A DNA stretch of 64,000 nt from a beta proteobacterium MWH-UniP1 (GTDB lineage: Bacteria; Pseudomonadota; Gammaproteobacteria; Burkholderiales; Burkholderiaceae_A): the NCBI GenBank assembly GCA_036362785.1, contig CP143625.1:1799401-1863400 (forward strand). The letters are read 5' to 3'. Each line of letters begins with the position of its first letter. The stretch's first letter is position 1. The notes beneath the pieces are model-generated. The model did not search any database, had not been told where the DNA came from, and saw nothing but the letters and a program-made list of their open reading frames with translations. Positions 10,741-21,343 of this stretch are shown here, in pieces. A program made the position numbers and the translations under genes.

Positions 10741-11301
10741 ATGGCCAATCGACTCTCCACCATCACCACACGCACTGGCGACAATGGCATTACCGGCCTT
10801 GGGGACGGCACACGCGTGTCCAAAGACCATGCCCGGGTATGTGCCATGGGCGATGTCGATGAACTGAATAGCAGCCTGGGCGTACTCTTGGCCGAACCGC
10901 TGCCAGACGACATTCGCACGTTACTGACAGAGATTCAGCATGATCTTTTCGATCTCGGGGGTGAGCTCTCTATTCCTGGCTATGAGCTACTGAATCTGGA
11001 TCGTCTCTTGGTGCTGGATCAGACCATCAACGACTGGAATGCCAAGCTGCCACGCCTGGCCGAATTTATTTTGCCGGGGGGCTGCCGGGCCTCTGCGTTG
11101 GCCCATATATCCAGAACCATTGCCCGTCGCGCAGAGCGAAGCGTGGTCCATCTGACCACCGCATCGCCGGTGCGCAACGAAATCACCCAATACTTAAATC
11201 GACTATCCGATCTGATGTTTGTGATTGCCCGTGTGCTTAACCGCCGGCCCGAGTGCAACGGGCCCGGCAGTGATGTGCTCTGGCAGCGCGGCAGGAAGTA
11301 A
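10741..11301 (+). CDS. Cob(I)alamin adenosyltransferase, PduO/MMAB type
   Basis: A 186-residue ATP:corrinoid adenosyltransferase that makes adenosylcobalamin. Motifs are TRTGDNGITGLGDG at the N-terminus (ATP binding), the arginine cluster RTIARRAERSV and NEITQYLNRLSDLMFV. Homologues start near MANRLSTI, hence the ATG at 10741, although no ribosome-binding site precedes it. An in-frame TTG at 10708 has GAGGAAA just upstream (10698-10704) and would add 11 residues, so it is a real alternative. No other cobalamin genes are adjacent. Confidence 0.93.
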   Translation: MANRLSTITTRTGDNGITGLGDGTRVSKDHARVCAMGDVDELNSSLGVLLAEPLPDDIRTLLTEIQHDLFDLGGELSIPGYELLNLDRLLVLDQTINDWNAKLPRLAEFILPGGCRASALAHISRTIARRAERSVVHLTTASPVRNEITQYLNRLSDLMFVIARVLNRRPECNGPGSDVLWQRGRK

Positions 11302-11325
11302 AAACTCGCTGCCTGAGGTCAGCAG

Positions 11326-12429
11326 TTAATTACCAGCGACTGCAGCTTCGGCCTTGATCCGGCGAACCTTGACTGCGTTGGCCAGGTTTTCCAGAATCTT
11401 CATGCTGCCTTCCCAGTCAATGCAGCCGTCGGTGATGCTCTGGCCGTAAGTCAGCGGTTGACCGGCGATAAGATCCTGGCGGCCACCCACCAAATGACTC
11501 TCCACCATGACACCGAAGATACGGTGATCGCCACCAGCGACCTGTTGGGCAATGTTTTCTGACACAGGCAGCTGGTTTTCAGGCTTTTTGCTGCTGTTGG
11601 CGTGGCTCATGTCGATCATGAGTCGGCAGGCCATATTCGCCGCAGCTGCTTCTTTGCAAGCGGCCTCGACACTGGCTGCATCGAAGTTGGGTGCCTTGCC
11701 ACCACGCAGAATCACGTGACAGTCTTCATTGCCACCCGTTGACACAATGGCAGACACACCACCCTTGGTCACCGACAAGAAGTGATGGGGATGTGCAGCG
11801 GCCTTGATCGCATCAATCGCAATACGCAGATTGCCGTCGGTGCCGTTTTTGAATCCCACCGGGCACGACAGCCCCGAGGCGAGTTCGCGATGGACCTGTG
11901 ATTCTGTGGTGCGTGCACCGATCGCGCCCCACGACACCAGATCTGCAATGTATTGCGGCGAGATCATGTCCAAAAACTCTGTACCAGCCGGCAGGCCAAG
12001 CGAATTGATGTTGAGCAAGAGCTCGCGGGCGGTTCGCAGGCCAAGATTGATGTCGAAACTGTTGTCGAGCTTTGGGTCGTTGATCAGGCCCTTCCAGCCA
12101 ACGGTGGTGCGGGGTTTTTCAAAGTACACCCGCATGACAATTTCTAGTTCACCGGCATAGCGCTCACGCTGCTTCAAAAGCCGCTGGGCGTAATCCATTG
12201 CGGCCTTGGGGTCATGAATGGAGCATGGGCCAATGATGACCAAGAGCCGATCATCCATTTCATGCAGGATGCGGTGGATGGCATCCCGCGTGCCGCTCAC
12301 GACATTGGCGGCAGTCTCAGTAATGGGAAACTCGCGGATGACATGCGCCGGGGGAGCAAGTTCTTTGATTTGCCGAATGCGAAGATCGTCCGTGCGGGAC
12401 GGGGTTTTAGGGGCTGTTTTGGTATCCAT
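11326..12429 (-). CDS. aroG: 3-deoxy-7-phosphoheptulonate synthase, class I
   Basis: A 367-residue DAHP synthase that condenses phosphoenolpyruvate and erythrose-4-phosphate, the first step of the shikimate pathway. Motifs of the AroG/F/H type are IIGPCSIHDPKAA, EKPRTTVGWKGLINDP, GARTTESQVHRELASG and DMSHANSSKKP. The sequence does not reveal which aromatic amino acid inhibits it. aroE (33.0-33.9 kb) and aroQ (38.6 kb) act in the same pathway. It lies 9 bases after tldD, and the two may be cotranscribed. Confidence 0.96.
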   Translation of the reverse strand: MDTKTAPKTPSRTDDLRIRQIKELAPPAHVIREFPITETAANVVSGTRDAIHRILHEMDDRLLVIIGPCSIHDPKAAMDYAQRLLKQRERYAGELEIVMRVYFEKPRTTVGWKGLINDPKLDNSFDINLGLRTARELLLNINSLGLPAGTEFLDMISPQYIADLVSWGAIGARTTESQVHRELASGLSCPVGFKNGTDGNLRIAIDAIKAAAHPHHFLSVTKGGVSAIVSTGGNEDCHVILRGGKAPNFDAASVEAACKEAAAANMACRLMIDMSHANSSKKPENQLPVSENIAQQVAGGDHRIFGVMVESHLVGGRQDLIAGQPLTYGQSITDGCIDWEGSMKILENLANAVKVRRIKAEAAVAGN

Positions 12430-12438
12430 CGGTTTATT

Positions 12439-13908
12439 TTAGCCTGCGGTGCCGCCAACGGTCAGGGCCTCAATCCGCAGCGTGGGCTGCCCAACGCCCA
12501 CGGGAACACTCTGACCCTCTTTACCGCAGGTGCCCACGCCCGAATCAAGCGCGAGGTCATTGCCAATCATGGTGACGCGTGTCAACGCGTCCGGCCCGTT
12601 GCCAATAATGGTGGCGCCCTTGACGGGGTACTGAATCTTGCCGTTTTCCACCCAATAGGCCTCGGACGCTGAAAAGACGAATTTGCCGCTGGTGATGTCA
12701 ACCTGGCCTCCCCCGAAATTCACGGCATACAGGCCCCGATCAAGCGATTCCACAATGGCTTTGGGGTCGTCCTTGCCTGCCAGCATGTAGGTGTTGGTCA
12801 TCCGCGGCATGGGCAGGTGGGCATAAGACTCTCGACGGCCATTACCCGTGGGGGCCACCTTCATTAGCCGCGCATTCAGACTGTCTTGAATGTAACCACG
12901 AAGAATGCCGTCTTCGATCAATACATTGCACTGGGTGGCGTGTCCCTCATCGTCGACATTAAGTGAACCACGCCGATCTTTGAGTGTGCCGTCATCCACC
13001 ACGGTTACACCCTTGGCGGCCACCTGCTGACCAATGCGGCCTGAAAACGCTGATGACCCTTTGCGGTTGAAGTCGCCCTCGAGTCCGTGGCCCACGGCCT
13101 CGTGGAGCAGCACGCCTGGCCAGCCAGGGCCAAGCACCACGGGCATGGTGCCCGCCGGTGCAGGGCGCGACTCCAAATTGATCAGGGCCTGACGAACCGC
13201 TTCGTCGACATAGTGGCCAATCAAGGCATCTGTAAACATGGTCAAGTCCTGACGGCCACCACCGCCACTGGAGCCCTGCTCTCGCCGGCCATTTTGTTCA
13301 GCAATCACCGTGACGGAAAGCCTGACCAGGGGGCGAATATCCGCGGCCATCACACCATCACTTCGCAAGACCATGACCACATCGTATTCACCGGCCAGTG
13401 ATGCCATGACCTGAATGACCCGAGGGTCACGCTTGCGGGCCATGGCTTCCACGCGGCCCAATAAATCCACCTTGTCTTGTGATGACAGGGCTGCAATCGG
13501 ATCAAAATCCCCGTAGAGCACGCTGTGAGGGATCGAGAGTGCTGGGGCGGTCTGCAGTTTTGTTTTTGCCGACTTGCCAGCCCGGGCAATTGCGCGAGTG
13601 GTCACCGCAGCCTCTTGCAGGGCCTGGGGGCTTAAGACATCGGAATAAGCAAAGGCCGTTTTTTCACCGCTCACTGCACGAACACCCACACCCTGATCAA
13701 TCGAAAAGCTGCCGCTTTTCACGATGCCTTCATCCAGGCTCCAGGCCTCGGAACGGGTGTACTGGAAATACAAATCTGCGAAATCGACTCGGTGCTGAAA
13801 AATGTCCGCAAGGGCCCGATGCAAATGCTGCTCTGATAAACCATATGGTTCCAGCAGCAGGCTTTGCGCGGTGGCTAAAGAGGCAATGGCGGCGTCAGCA
13901 GGTTTCAT
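12439..13908 (-). CDS. tldD: Metalloprotease TldD
   Basis: A 489-residue TldD family protein. The zinc motif HExxxH is His269-Glu270 to His274 within [13 protein letters not shown]; the C-terminal half carries [18 protein letters not shown], typical of TldD. TldD works with TldE/PmbA as a heterodimeric protease that trims unfolded peptides, such as microcin precursors and CcdA antitoxin in E. coli. pmbA is not in this window. It starts 6 bases after the nitrilase-like gene, in the run yhdP, nitrilase-like gene, tldD, aroG. Confidence 0.95.
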   Translation of the reverse strand: MKPADAAIASLATAQSLLLEPYGLSEQHLHRALADIFQHRVDFADLYFQYTRSEAWSLDEGIVKSGSFSIDQGVGVRAVSGEKTAFAYSDVLSPQALQEAAVTTRAIARAGKSAKTKLQTAPALSIPHSVLYGDFDPIAALSSQDKVDLLGRVEAMARKRDPRVIQVMASLAGEYDVVMVLRSDGVMAADIRPLVRLSVTVIAEQNGRREQGSSGGGGRQDLTMFTDALIGHYVDEAVRQALINLESRPAPAGTMPVVLGPGWPGVLLHEAVGHGLEGDFNRKGSSAFSGRIGQQVAAKGVTVVDDGTLKDRRGSLNVDDEGHATQCNVLIEDGILRGYIQDSLNARLMKVAPTGNGRRESYAHLPMPRMTNTYMLAGKDDPKAIVESLDRGLYAVNFGGGQVDITSGKFVFSASEAYWVENGKIQYPVKGATIIGNGPDALTRVTMIGNDLALDSGVGTCGKEGQSVPVGVGQPTLRIEALTVGGTAG

Positions 13909-13914
13909 ATCGAT

Positions 13915-14727
13915 TCACATTACGCGATGGGTCAGAGCCGGCAAGTTTAGGCGAATCTCGGCAAGCCGGTCCCGATCGACCCTGCCCACCACCAGGCCTT
14001 CGCCCTCGGGCAAGACCGAGATCACTTCACCCCAGGGATCGATCAGCATGCTGTGGCCCCAGGTGCGCCGACCGTTTTCATGGATTCCACCCTGAGCGCT
14101 CGCCAGCAGGTAACACTGGTTTTCCACGGCGCGGGCACGCAATAACAACTCCCAATGGGCACGGCCCGTGGTGTAGGTAAAGGCCGCCGGCACGGTAATT
14201 AAATCAAGGGGCCCAAAGCCACGGTACAGCTCTGGAAAGCGCAGGTCGTAACAGACCGACAAACCCGTGCGGCCCGCAACTGTTTCGCAGGCAACCGGTG
14301 CGGTACCCGGCTCAATCGTGCGGGCTTCGTCGTAAGACTCATCGCCTTTTTGGAAGGCGAACAAGTGGATCTTGTCGTAACGGGCCTGTTCTTTGCCGGT
14401 GGGATCAAAGACCAACACCGAATTTCGCACCCGATTCGGCGTGCTGGCCACAAGCGGCACTGTGCCGCCGATCAGCCAGACGCCATGTTGGGCGGCGGTT
14501 TCTGCCAAGGCCCGTTGAATGGGCGAACCCGCCCCTTGGCCATGCGGCTCTCGAATTTTCACCTTGTCGGTCTCAGCCCCCATGACACAGAAATATTCTG
14601 GCAGGAGTACCAACTGCGCGCCCGCCTGGGCCGCCTGGGCAACCCAGTCCCGCATGCGCGATAAGTTATCTTCCACACGTGGCGTGCTCACCATCTGAAC
14701 AGATGCCACCACAACTGAATTCGACAT
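13915..14727 (-). CDS. Carbon-nitrogen hydrolase (Nit1/Nit2-like, probable deaminated glutathione amidase)
   Basis: A 270-residue nitrilase-superfamily protein with the catalytic triad Glu44 (LLPEYF), Lys119 (RYDKIHLF) and Cys159 (SVCYDLRFPEL). The spacing and the DLRFPEL context match the Nit1/YbeM group, whose studied members hydrolyse deaminated glutathione as metabolite repair. Substrate assignment is by family only. It lies between yhdP (33-base gap) and tldD (6-base gap), an order often seen in betaproteobacteria. Confidence 0.9.
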   Translation of the reverse strand: MSNSVVVASVQMVSTPRVEDNLSRMRDWVAQAAQAGAQLVLLPEYFCVMGAETDKVKIREPHGQGAGSPIQRALAETAAQHGVWLIGGTVPLVASTPNRVRNSVLVFDPTGKEQARYDKIHLFAFQKGDESYDEARTIEPGTAPVACETVAGRTGLSVCYDLRFPELYRGFGPLDLITVPAAFTYTTGRAHWELLLRARAVENQCYLLASAQGGIHENGRRTWGHSMLIDPWGEVISVLPEGEGLVVGRVDRDRLAEIRLNLPALTHRVM

Positions 14728-14760
14728 TCGGGTCTCCTGATCACTGCAGGCGCTGCAGGT

Positions 14761-17700
14761 CTATTTTTGAAGCGGTTTGATCTCGGGCGTGTCTGAGCGC
14801 ATCTCGCGCTTGACCGAATCGACCACCGGGTCCGTCCAGCTACCGGTGACGCGATATTCATAAGACAAGAGTTCGCGCACTGGGTTTCGCAAGATGTATT
14901 GGGCAATAAAGGCCCCCAGGCCCACCGCAGGATTAACGAGCGCCGCATAGCCAAGCGAAGCAAGCCCTGCGTTGACTTCCGGCAAGACCAACACCCGAAG
15001 ATCTTGTGTCTCGGATTTAATGTCGGCCGAGCCCTCAAGCAAGACCGAGGCCTGGATGCCCAGAATTCTTAGGTTCTGTGTGCTGACACGGCCGCTATTG
15101 AACTGCAAATCACCGCTAATTTTTTCGTAGGTAAAGCCCTCGGAAAATACATCGCGAAAATCCAACTTGATTCGGCGCGGCAGGGACTGCAGATTCAACA
15201 CGCCAACCAGCCGCGAGATGCCGGGCTCTGCCTTGAGAAACTGGCCTTGGGCAAGATCCAATTTCAAATCGCCATTGAGCGCAGCACCCGAAAATTCAAT
15301 GGGGGAGCCAGGCCAAAACAGGCGGCCCTCGATCTTGCCGCTGGTGTCTTTCACGACATTGGGGTAGCCGGAACGCACCAGATAAGCACCACCATTTTTC
15401 AACTGCAATTCCACACTGAGTGATGTTCTGGACCGAGGCGCGCCACGGGCAGGGGACTTCAACATACTCCATTGGCCCTGGCCACTTAAAACACCATCGG
15501 GATTGGTCAACGCAAACTTCAAGATTTCCCAGCTGCGGGTAGCCGCCACCGGTGAGGCCTGGACTTCCAATTTGCCCCAGGCCCTCTCCCCAACGCGAAA
15601 GTCTTCGACCGACAGATCCACCACCGGCCAATCCTCGGCAATCGAATCCGACATCGCATCAGATTCGCTTGCTTCGTCTGATTTTTTAGATTTCTCTAGC
15701 CAAAGCCTGGAGAGTCTGGCCTGCAGCACTGCTGCACGGCGCGGCGCCGTGGCCGATTTAGTCGACTTCATTGCCGCCTGCTGCGCCGGAATCCACTTGA
15801 ATTGTCCAGCCACATCGCGCGAATCCAAATCAATCTGGGTTTCGCCACGGGCGCTTAAACTGCGATTGATCTTGGCATTGACATGCTGCTGATTGCTGGT
15901 GATCACCCAAGAATCTCCGCCATAACCACCTGGTGTCGTGGCGGCTGTGCGCTGGAGATCAATTTTCAAACCCCAGTTGTCCCGGGCCTGTTTTTTAAAG
16001 GGCCCATAGAAATTAGTCGATAGGCCCTCGAGTGAGGACTCGATTCTTGCCTGTGTGGCGTTACCGCGTGATGTGACCGATGCAGAGTAACGGGCCATGC
16101 CGGACATGGTGTCTTTCAATGACATGCCCAGAGACTGCTCAGCCCACTGCTGTAAACCAGCCGCGGTGGCCTGCCCCTCGATCAAAACATTCAGATCTTT
16201 ACTGCCCTTTGGTGGCGGGCGGTTCGTGATGCGAATAGCGCCGCCAAGGGCCTGGCCCTGCACATCCAGCCCCTGAACCATATCTTGATCAAAAGTGATT
16301 TCTGCAAACTGGGTAGAGATCTCTGGAAGCGACTCCGAAAAAAGAAAGGTACTGCCACGCGCCAAAGAGAGTTTGCCGGCCACTTGAGACCGGTCGGTGT
16401 TGTCTAAATCAAGCCGTAACGCAAGATTTAAATTCGCGTTACCGCGGGCCCGCATCTCCGCAGTCACGTCGTCAAGGTCTGCTTTCAGTGGCGAACGGTT
16501 GGTGGCGTCAATTAATTTTTGCGCATCTCCACTAAGACTTCCGTCCAGCACCAAGATGGGCCTGGCCGCCTCCACATCGTCGATCTTGCCGGTCACTGTC
16601 GAAAACGACAAATCGTTTAACTTTGCGCCGGTAGCGTTAATGCGAAAGGCCTGCCGCTCGAAGATCACATTGGCGTGAATATTGGTGATCGCTGGCCAAT
16701 TTGGCGCGGGGAGAATACTCCCCGCATCGGCCTGTGCCTTGACGATGAATCGATGCTGCGGCTCATCACGAAACGGAAAACGATCCAGTGGCCCATGCAG
16801 TGCAAACGTGGCGGTATACGGCTTTGATGCCAACAGAGATTTTTTTAGCCAGGCGCGGGTGTCGGCGCCAACCTGAAGCGGTACATAACGATGAATTTTT
16901 GTGGGGTCTGCCCGAAGCACTCGGCCATCTAGGGCAGCAACACCAGCGCCGTGTCCAGGCCAATCAAATTTTCCGGCCACTTCAATGGCGGTGTCACGGT
17001 TGGCCAAGGAAAGTTTTTTGATTGACACAGCAAAACTTGGGCGGATCGTCTGGCCATCTGCCGTAAGAATATTTTCTGATCTCCAACTTAACTGCGCGTC
17101 CAACCGATCCAAGTCCAATCGCGGCTGCTCAAACACCCCTGGGAAACTCAGCGCGGTAGAGCGGCTATCCAGGCTGAGTTCGCCACCCGACTCCTTGGCT
17201 TCGACGCGACCCGACAGGCCGCTAAACCCTGGGCGGGTCTTGCCTGCCGCCAACGACAACTGATCAAATCGACTGTCCAATGAAAAACCTGTGATCTGGG
17301 CAGAGGACTCCCGCCAGGTCAGCTTTAGGTCGGTAAACCGGCCCTGCGGCTGCAGCTCTGTGAGATTTTTTTTCCAGGCTGCTGGAAGCGGCACATGCTC
17401 GGCAAACCACATGGCCGCCGAGAGGTCGAGTGTCTTGGCAGAAAGCGCAACCGACAAATCACCCGCCTCACTCAGCTGCTCAATATTCAGGCGGGCCGAT
17501 GGAATATTGATTGCCTCTTGCAGTTGGGCTGAACGCAGCCCGATATTGGTGAGCACCACATCTTGTTTTTTGGCAGACAGCCTGGTCTCTACCCGGCCCG
17601 AGAGTTGTTGCAATGTCATGGGTCGGCGTGTGGTGCCCCACTGCAACGACGCCCCGGTGAGATCGAGATCAACGGTTAAATCTTCAATCTGTTGGGCACG

Positions 17701-18552
17701 CACCACTATCCAAGCCCGCAACGCCCCCTGACCAGCATTGACTTTTAATGGTGTCTGCTCTGGCAAGTGCACAAAACCGAAGAGCTCTGACAGATTGACC
17801 CGGTCAAACTGCACAAAGGTCTCGCCGGTCCAATCCCGAATTGCCGAAGGTTGATCAAACAGGCCGTGATTAAATTTTCCTTGTAAGACAAAACCCTCGC
17901 CCAGGGCCGACGGTGGTGTCGCCCGCAGGGCCCAGGCATGCCGGGGGCCAAAGTTGTTCATGGCAAAGGTAATGTCGCGAAGCTCGGCTGATTTGTTGCG
18001 CTGATCATCGCGCCAGGTCAGCGCACCCCCATCAATTCGTAACCGGCCCTGACGCAACAACCAATTCAAGACCGATGGGTCTGCAGTCTCGCCTGCCAGA
18101 GAGAACCCCGCAACAACCATCTCACCCGATGGACGGCGTTCCACCAAAGCACTCGGATTGGCCAGACGAAGCTCTGAAAAAATTGGCTGCCAATGCAAAA
18201 GCATGGCCAAAGAACGTGGGCCAAGGATGGCCTGCACCTGATCAGCCGACATCACGGATTGACCATCGGCCCTCAGCAGGCGGATGTCTTTTATCTGTAG
18301 CCTGGGCCGATACCAGGATTCCCAGTCCGCCTGGGCCGAACCGATACGAAGTGTCAGCCCCTGGGGCGCGAGCTGAGTTTCAAGCTTGGCCAAGACATCG
18401 TTTTGCCACTGTGGCACCGAGGGCCAGAGCCAAAACCGAATGAGCAGCAGGCCAATAAGCAGCATGGCCGAGAATCCGACCGCCAGATAGGCGGCCACAC
18501 GAATCACGGTCCGAACAACTGGCTCGTAGCGGCCTAGTGCTTGGGTTAGCAT
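14761..18552 (-). CDS. yhdP: YhdP family envelope protein (AsmA-like phospholipid transport)
   Basis: A very long protein (about 1263 residues) with one N-terminal transmembrane helix (about residues 20-45) followed by a periplasmic region of repetitive beta-strand character. This matches the YhdP/TamB/AsmA-like proteins thought to bridge the envelope and move phospholipid to the outer membrane. The C-terminus carries the conserved NPAVGLGAFIAQYILRNP and YEYRVTGSWTDP. The ATG at 18552 was chosen. An in-frame GTG at 18576 sits directly behind AAAGGAG, too close for a normal start. The start lies back to back with glnE, and the CATG at 18550-18553 contains an ATG on each strand. Confidence 0.9.
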   Translation of the reverse strand: MLTQALGRYEPVVRTVIRVAAYLAVGFSAMLLIGLLLIRFWLWPSVPQWQNDVLAKLETQLAPQGLTLRIGSAQADWESWYRPRLQIKDIRLLRADGQSVMSADQVQAILGPRSLAMLLHWQPIFSELRLANPSALVERRPSGEMVVAGFSLAGETADPSVLNWLLRQGRLRIDGGALTWRDDQRNKSAELRDITFAMNNFGPRHAWALRATPPSALGEGFVLQGKFNHGLFDQPSAIRDWTGETFVQFDRVNLSELFGFVHLPEQTPLKVNAGQGALRAWIVVRAQQIEDLTVDLDLTGASLQWGTTRRPMTLQQLSGRVETRLSAKKQDVVLTNIGLRSAQLQEAINIPSARLNIEQLSEAGDLSVALSAKTLDLSAAMWFAEHVPLPAAWKKNLTELQPQGRFTDLKLTWRESSAQITGFSLDSRFDQLSLAAGKTRPGFSGLSGRVEAKESGGELSLDSRSTALSFPGVFEQPRLDLDRLDAQLSWRSENILTADGQTIRPSFAVSIKKLSLANRDTAIEVAGKFDWPGHGAGVAALDGRVLRADPTKIHRYVPLQVGADTRAWLKKSLLASKPYTATFALHGPLDRFPFRDEPQHRFIVKAQADAGSILPAPNWPAITNIHANVIFERQAFRINATGAKLNDLSFSTVTGKIDDVEAARPILVLDGSLSGDAQKLIDATNRSPLKADLDDVTAEMRARGNANLNLALRLDLDNTDRSQVAGKLSLARGSTFLFSESLPEISTQFAEITFDQDMVQGLDVQGQALGGAIRITNRPPPKGSKDLNVLIEGQATAAGLQQWAEQSLGMSLKDTMSGMARYSASVTSRGNATQARIESSLEGLSTNFYGPFKKQARDNWGLKIDLQRTAATTPGGYGGDSWVITSNQQHVNAKINRSLSARGETQIDLDSRDVAGQFKWIPAQQAAMKSTKSATAPRRAAVLQARLSRLWLEKSKKSDEASESDAMSDSIAEDWPVVDLSVEDFRVGERAWGKLEVQASPVAATRSWEILKFALTNPDGVLSGQGQWSMLKSPARGAPRSRTSLSVELQLKNGGAYLVRSGYPNVVKDTSGKIEGRLFWPGSPIEFSGAALNGDLKLDLAQGQFLKAEPGISRLVGVLNLQSLPRRIKLDFRDVFSEGFTYEKISGDLQFNSGRVSTQNLRILGIQASVLLEGSADIKSETQDLRVLVLPEVNAGLASLGYAALVNPAVGLGAFIAQYILRNPVRELLSYEYRVTGSWTDPVVDSVKREMRSDTPEIKPLQK

Positions 18553-18616
18553 GAGCAGAATTCTTGCACAGGACACCTCCTTTCCCTACCAGCGTCGATT
18601 GGCCAACTCAAAAAAC

Positions 18617-21343
18617 ATGCTGAGCCAAGATCATCTCGTCGATCAAATCCCCGACTTGCCCGGCTATGCTGCTGCCCTGTCCCACTCTGCCTTTGCGCGG
18701 CGGGTGCTGCCTGGGGTGCTCGCCCGAGGCCAGGTCATCGATGTGTCCCAGCCCCTGAGCGCTGAGCGGCTACACGCCCACTTTCAAGCCTGCTGGCCAT
18801 CTGCGGATCCTTGTTCTGACCAAGCCGCCGAAATCATGCCCGGCGCCTTGCGCCAGTTTCGCAACAGTGTGGTGCTGGCCATCATGGCCCGTGACCTTGC
18901 CAAACAGGCCTCTTTCGATGAGACGCTAGAAAGCATCACCGCCCTTGCCGAGATGACCGTCAATGCGGCGTATCAGTGCGCGATGACCACATCAATCGCG
19001 CAACATGGCATTCCGCGAGATGCCAGTGGTGCGCCCCAGGACATGATGATTATCGGCATGGGCAAGCTTGGCGGTGGTGAACTCAATGTCTCATCTGATG
19101 TGGATCTGATTTATGTCTTCTCAGAAGATGGCGAGACCGATGCCAGCACGCCCAGATCAAAATCTGTCGACACCACTACTTTTTTTACCAAAGTCGGTCG
19201 GAAAATGGCGGCACTCCTGGGGGAGCTCACCGCCGATGGCATCGTCTTTCGCGTGGATCTTCGGCTGCGGCCCAATGGGGACGCAGGACCACTGGCGGTC
19301 AGTCTTGGCATGCTCGAGGAATACTTCATTGTGCAGGGCCGGGAGTGGGAGCGCTATGCATGGATCAAGGCCCGCGTCGTCAACCAGCATCGCGTGCAAG
19401 ACGCGGCAAGTTTCGCCCAATCGGTGCGCGGTCTTTACGATGTGGTGCGCCCCTTTGTGTTTCGCCGCTATCTGGATTTCAACGTATTGGGCGCCCTTCG
19501 CGACCTGCATAGTCAAATTCGGCAAGAGGCATCGCGCCGTCAATCTAACCGCGAATCACACATGGGGGGAGAACGCTCCCCTGTCGATATCAAACTCGGA
19601 CAAGGCGGTATTCGAGAAATTGAGTTTATTGCCCAACTCTTCCAATTGATTCGTGGCGGCAAGGAAGAGCCGCTTCGGGCCAAGGGCACACGAGAAATCC
19701 TGCGTCACTTGGCGCAAAGCGGGCGTCTCGGAAAAGAAGAAGCAGATCGTTTGCTAGAGGCCTATCAATTTTGGCGCGACCTTGAGCATCGACTTCAATA
19801 CTTTGACGACGCGCAGACCCATGTCTTGCCAGGCAAGGCCGATGCCATTGCCCACATGGGGCGGGCCATGGGCTTTGATGATCCAGAACGTTTTATCGCT
19901 AAGTTGGAATCCACCCAGCAGCTTGTTCGTGAGTCGTTTGAGCCCTTGTTTGCGAGTGTTCCGATCGAGCCTGGCGCCCCCGTGGCCAATGATCGGGCAT
20001 CCCGGCTTGAGCGTTTGTCGGCCAAGATCAAAACCATCGCTGCCGAGTCACCCAACCCAGAACAAACGCTAGCAAGACTGAATCAATTGATTGAAGCCAT
20101 TGGCCGGCGGGCATCGTATCTGGCTCTGTTTGACGAATTTCCCAACGCACTGTCGCGCGTGGCCCATGTGGTGAGCGCATCGGCCTGGGCGGCAGACTAC
20201 TTACGCCAACACCCGATCGTGTTAGATGAGTTACTGGACACACGATCAATCGAGACGCCGCCCGATGATCAGGCGTTTCGGGCCGAACTGTCTGCACGCG
20301 TTGCTGAGGCTAGCCTAAATGGCGTGGCCGACATTGAGCAACAAATGGATGCGCTGCGTGAAGTGCACCATGCCCATCTCTTTCGGCTACTGGTACAAGA
20401 TTTGGATGGCCGCTGGCCCTTAGAAAAACTATCCGACCACCTGTCAGCCATGGCGGATGCCGTTTTGCAAGTGACGTTGGATACGGTCTGGCCCACCATG
20501 GCCAAGCGTCACCTCGACACGCCGCGTTTTGCTGTAATTGCGTATGGCCGACTTGGCGGCAAAGAACTGGGCTATGCCTCTGATTTGGATTTGATCTTCT
20601 TATACGACGATGATCATGAGATGGCCTCTGAGATCTACGCCCGCTTTGCCCAGCGCGTGAATGTCTGGTTATCCACCGCTACATCAGCGGGCACTTTGTT
20701 TGAGATTGATCTGCGGCTGCGGCCCAATGGCAACGCTGGGCTTTTGGTGACATCGCTTGATGGCTTTATTGATTATCAGACCCAGCGGGCCTGGGTATGG
20801 GAGCAACAGGCTCTGACGCGGGCAAGGTTTTGCGCCGGAGACACCGGCATTGGCGCTGCTTTTGAAAAAGAACGTGAACGGATCCTGCGCTTAAAGCGGG
20901 ATGTCGCTCCATTGCTTGAAGAGGTGCTGGCCATGCGACAAAAAATGCATGAAGGCCACCCCAACACGAGCGACTTGTTCGACATTAAGCACGACCAAGG
21001 CGGCATGGTGGACATTGAATTTATTGTCCAGACCCTGGTGCTGCGCTTTAGTCACGACCATCCGGTGCTTACCGGCAATCTGGGCAATATCGCACTACTC
21101 CGAATCGCCGGTGAACTGGGCCTGATTGATGCTGATCTTGGCCAACGGGTTGGCAATGCCTATCGCGAGTTTCGCCGCAGGCAGCACGCCGAACGGCTCT
21201 CTGGCGCGGGCTCCGCTCGGGTTGGGCCCGAAGAGTTTGCCCTCCAACGGCAAGACGTAGGTGCGTTATGGGAGTTTGTGTTTCGCGATGCGCCCAGTCC
21301 CATTCGTGATCTGCAATCAATTCACGAGCGGGCCAGGACCTAA
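18617..21343 (+). CDS. glnE: Bifunctional glutamine synthetase adenylyltransferase / adenylyl-removing enzyme
   Basis: A protein of about 908 residues with two nucleotidyltransferase domains. The N-terminal one has GMGKLGGGELNVSSDVDLIY and the C-terminal one YGRLGGKELGYASDLDLIF, each with the metal-binding D-x-D. The N-terminal half removes AMP from glutamine synthetase and the C-terminal half adds it, under control of PII and glutamine. The ATG at 18617 leaves about 64 bases to yhdP; an in-frame ATG at 18551 would add 22 residues but abuts the yhdP start. Neither has a clear ribosome-binding site. The 3' end overlaps azlD by 4 bases. Confidence 0.94.
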   Translation: MLSQDHLVDQIPDLPGYAAALSHSAFARRVLPGVLARGQVIDVSQPLSAERLHAHFQACWPSADPCSDQAAEIMPGALRQFRNSVVLAIMARDLAKQASFDETLESITALAEMTVNAAYQCAMTTSIAQHGIPRDASGAPQDMMIIGMGKLGGGELNVSSDVDLIYVFSEDGETDASTPRSKSVDTTTFFTKVGRKMAALLGELTADGIVFRVDLRLRPNGDAGPLAVSLGMLEEYFIVQGREWERYAWIKARVVNQHRVQDAASFAQSVRGLYDVVRPFVFRRYLDFNVLGALRDLHSQIRQEASRRQSNRESHMGGERSPVDIKLGQGGIREIEFIAQLFQLIRGGKEEPLRAKGTREILRHLAQSGRLGKEEADRLLEAYQFWRDLEHRLQYFDDAQTHVLPGKADAIAHMGRAMGFDDPERFIAKLESTQQLVRESFEPLFASVPIEPGAPVANDRASRLERLSAKIKTIAAESPNPEQTLARLNQLIEAIGRRASYLALFDEFPNALSRVAHVVSASAWAADYLRQHPIVLDELLDTRSIETPPDDQAFRAELSARVAEASLNGVADIEQQMDALREVHHAHLFRLLVQDLDGRWPLEKLSDHLSAMADAVLQVTLDTVWPTMAKRHLDTPRFAVIAYGRLGGKELGYASDLDLIFLYDDDHEMASEIYARFAQRVNVWLSTATSAGTLFEIDLRLRPNGNAGLLVTSLDGFIDYQTQRAWVWEQQALTRARFCAGDTGIGAAFEKERERILRLKRDVAPLLEEVLAMRQKMHEGHPNTSDLFDIKHDQGGMVDIEFIVQTLVLRFSHDHPVLTGNLGNIALLRIAGELGLIDADLGQRVGNAYREFRRRQHAERLSGAGSARVGPEEFALQRQDVGALWEFVFRDAPSPIRDLQSIHERART

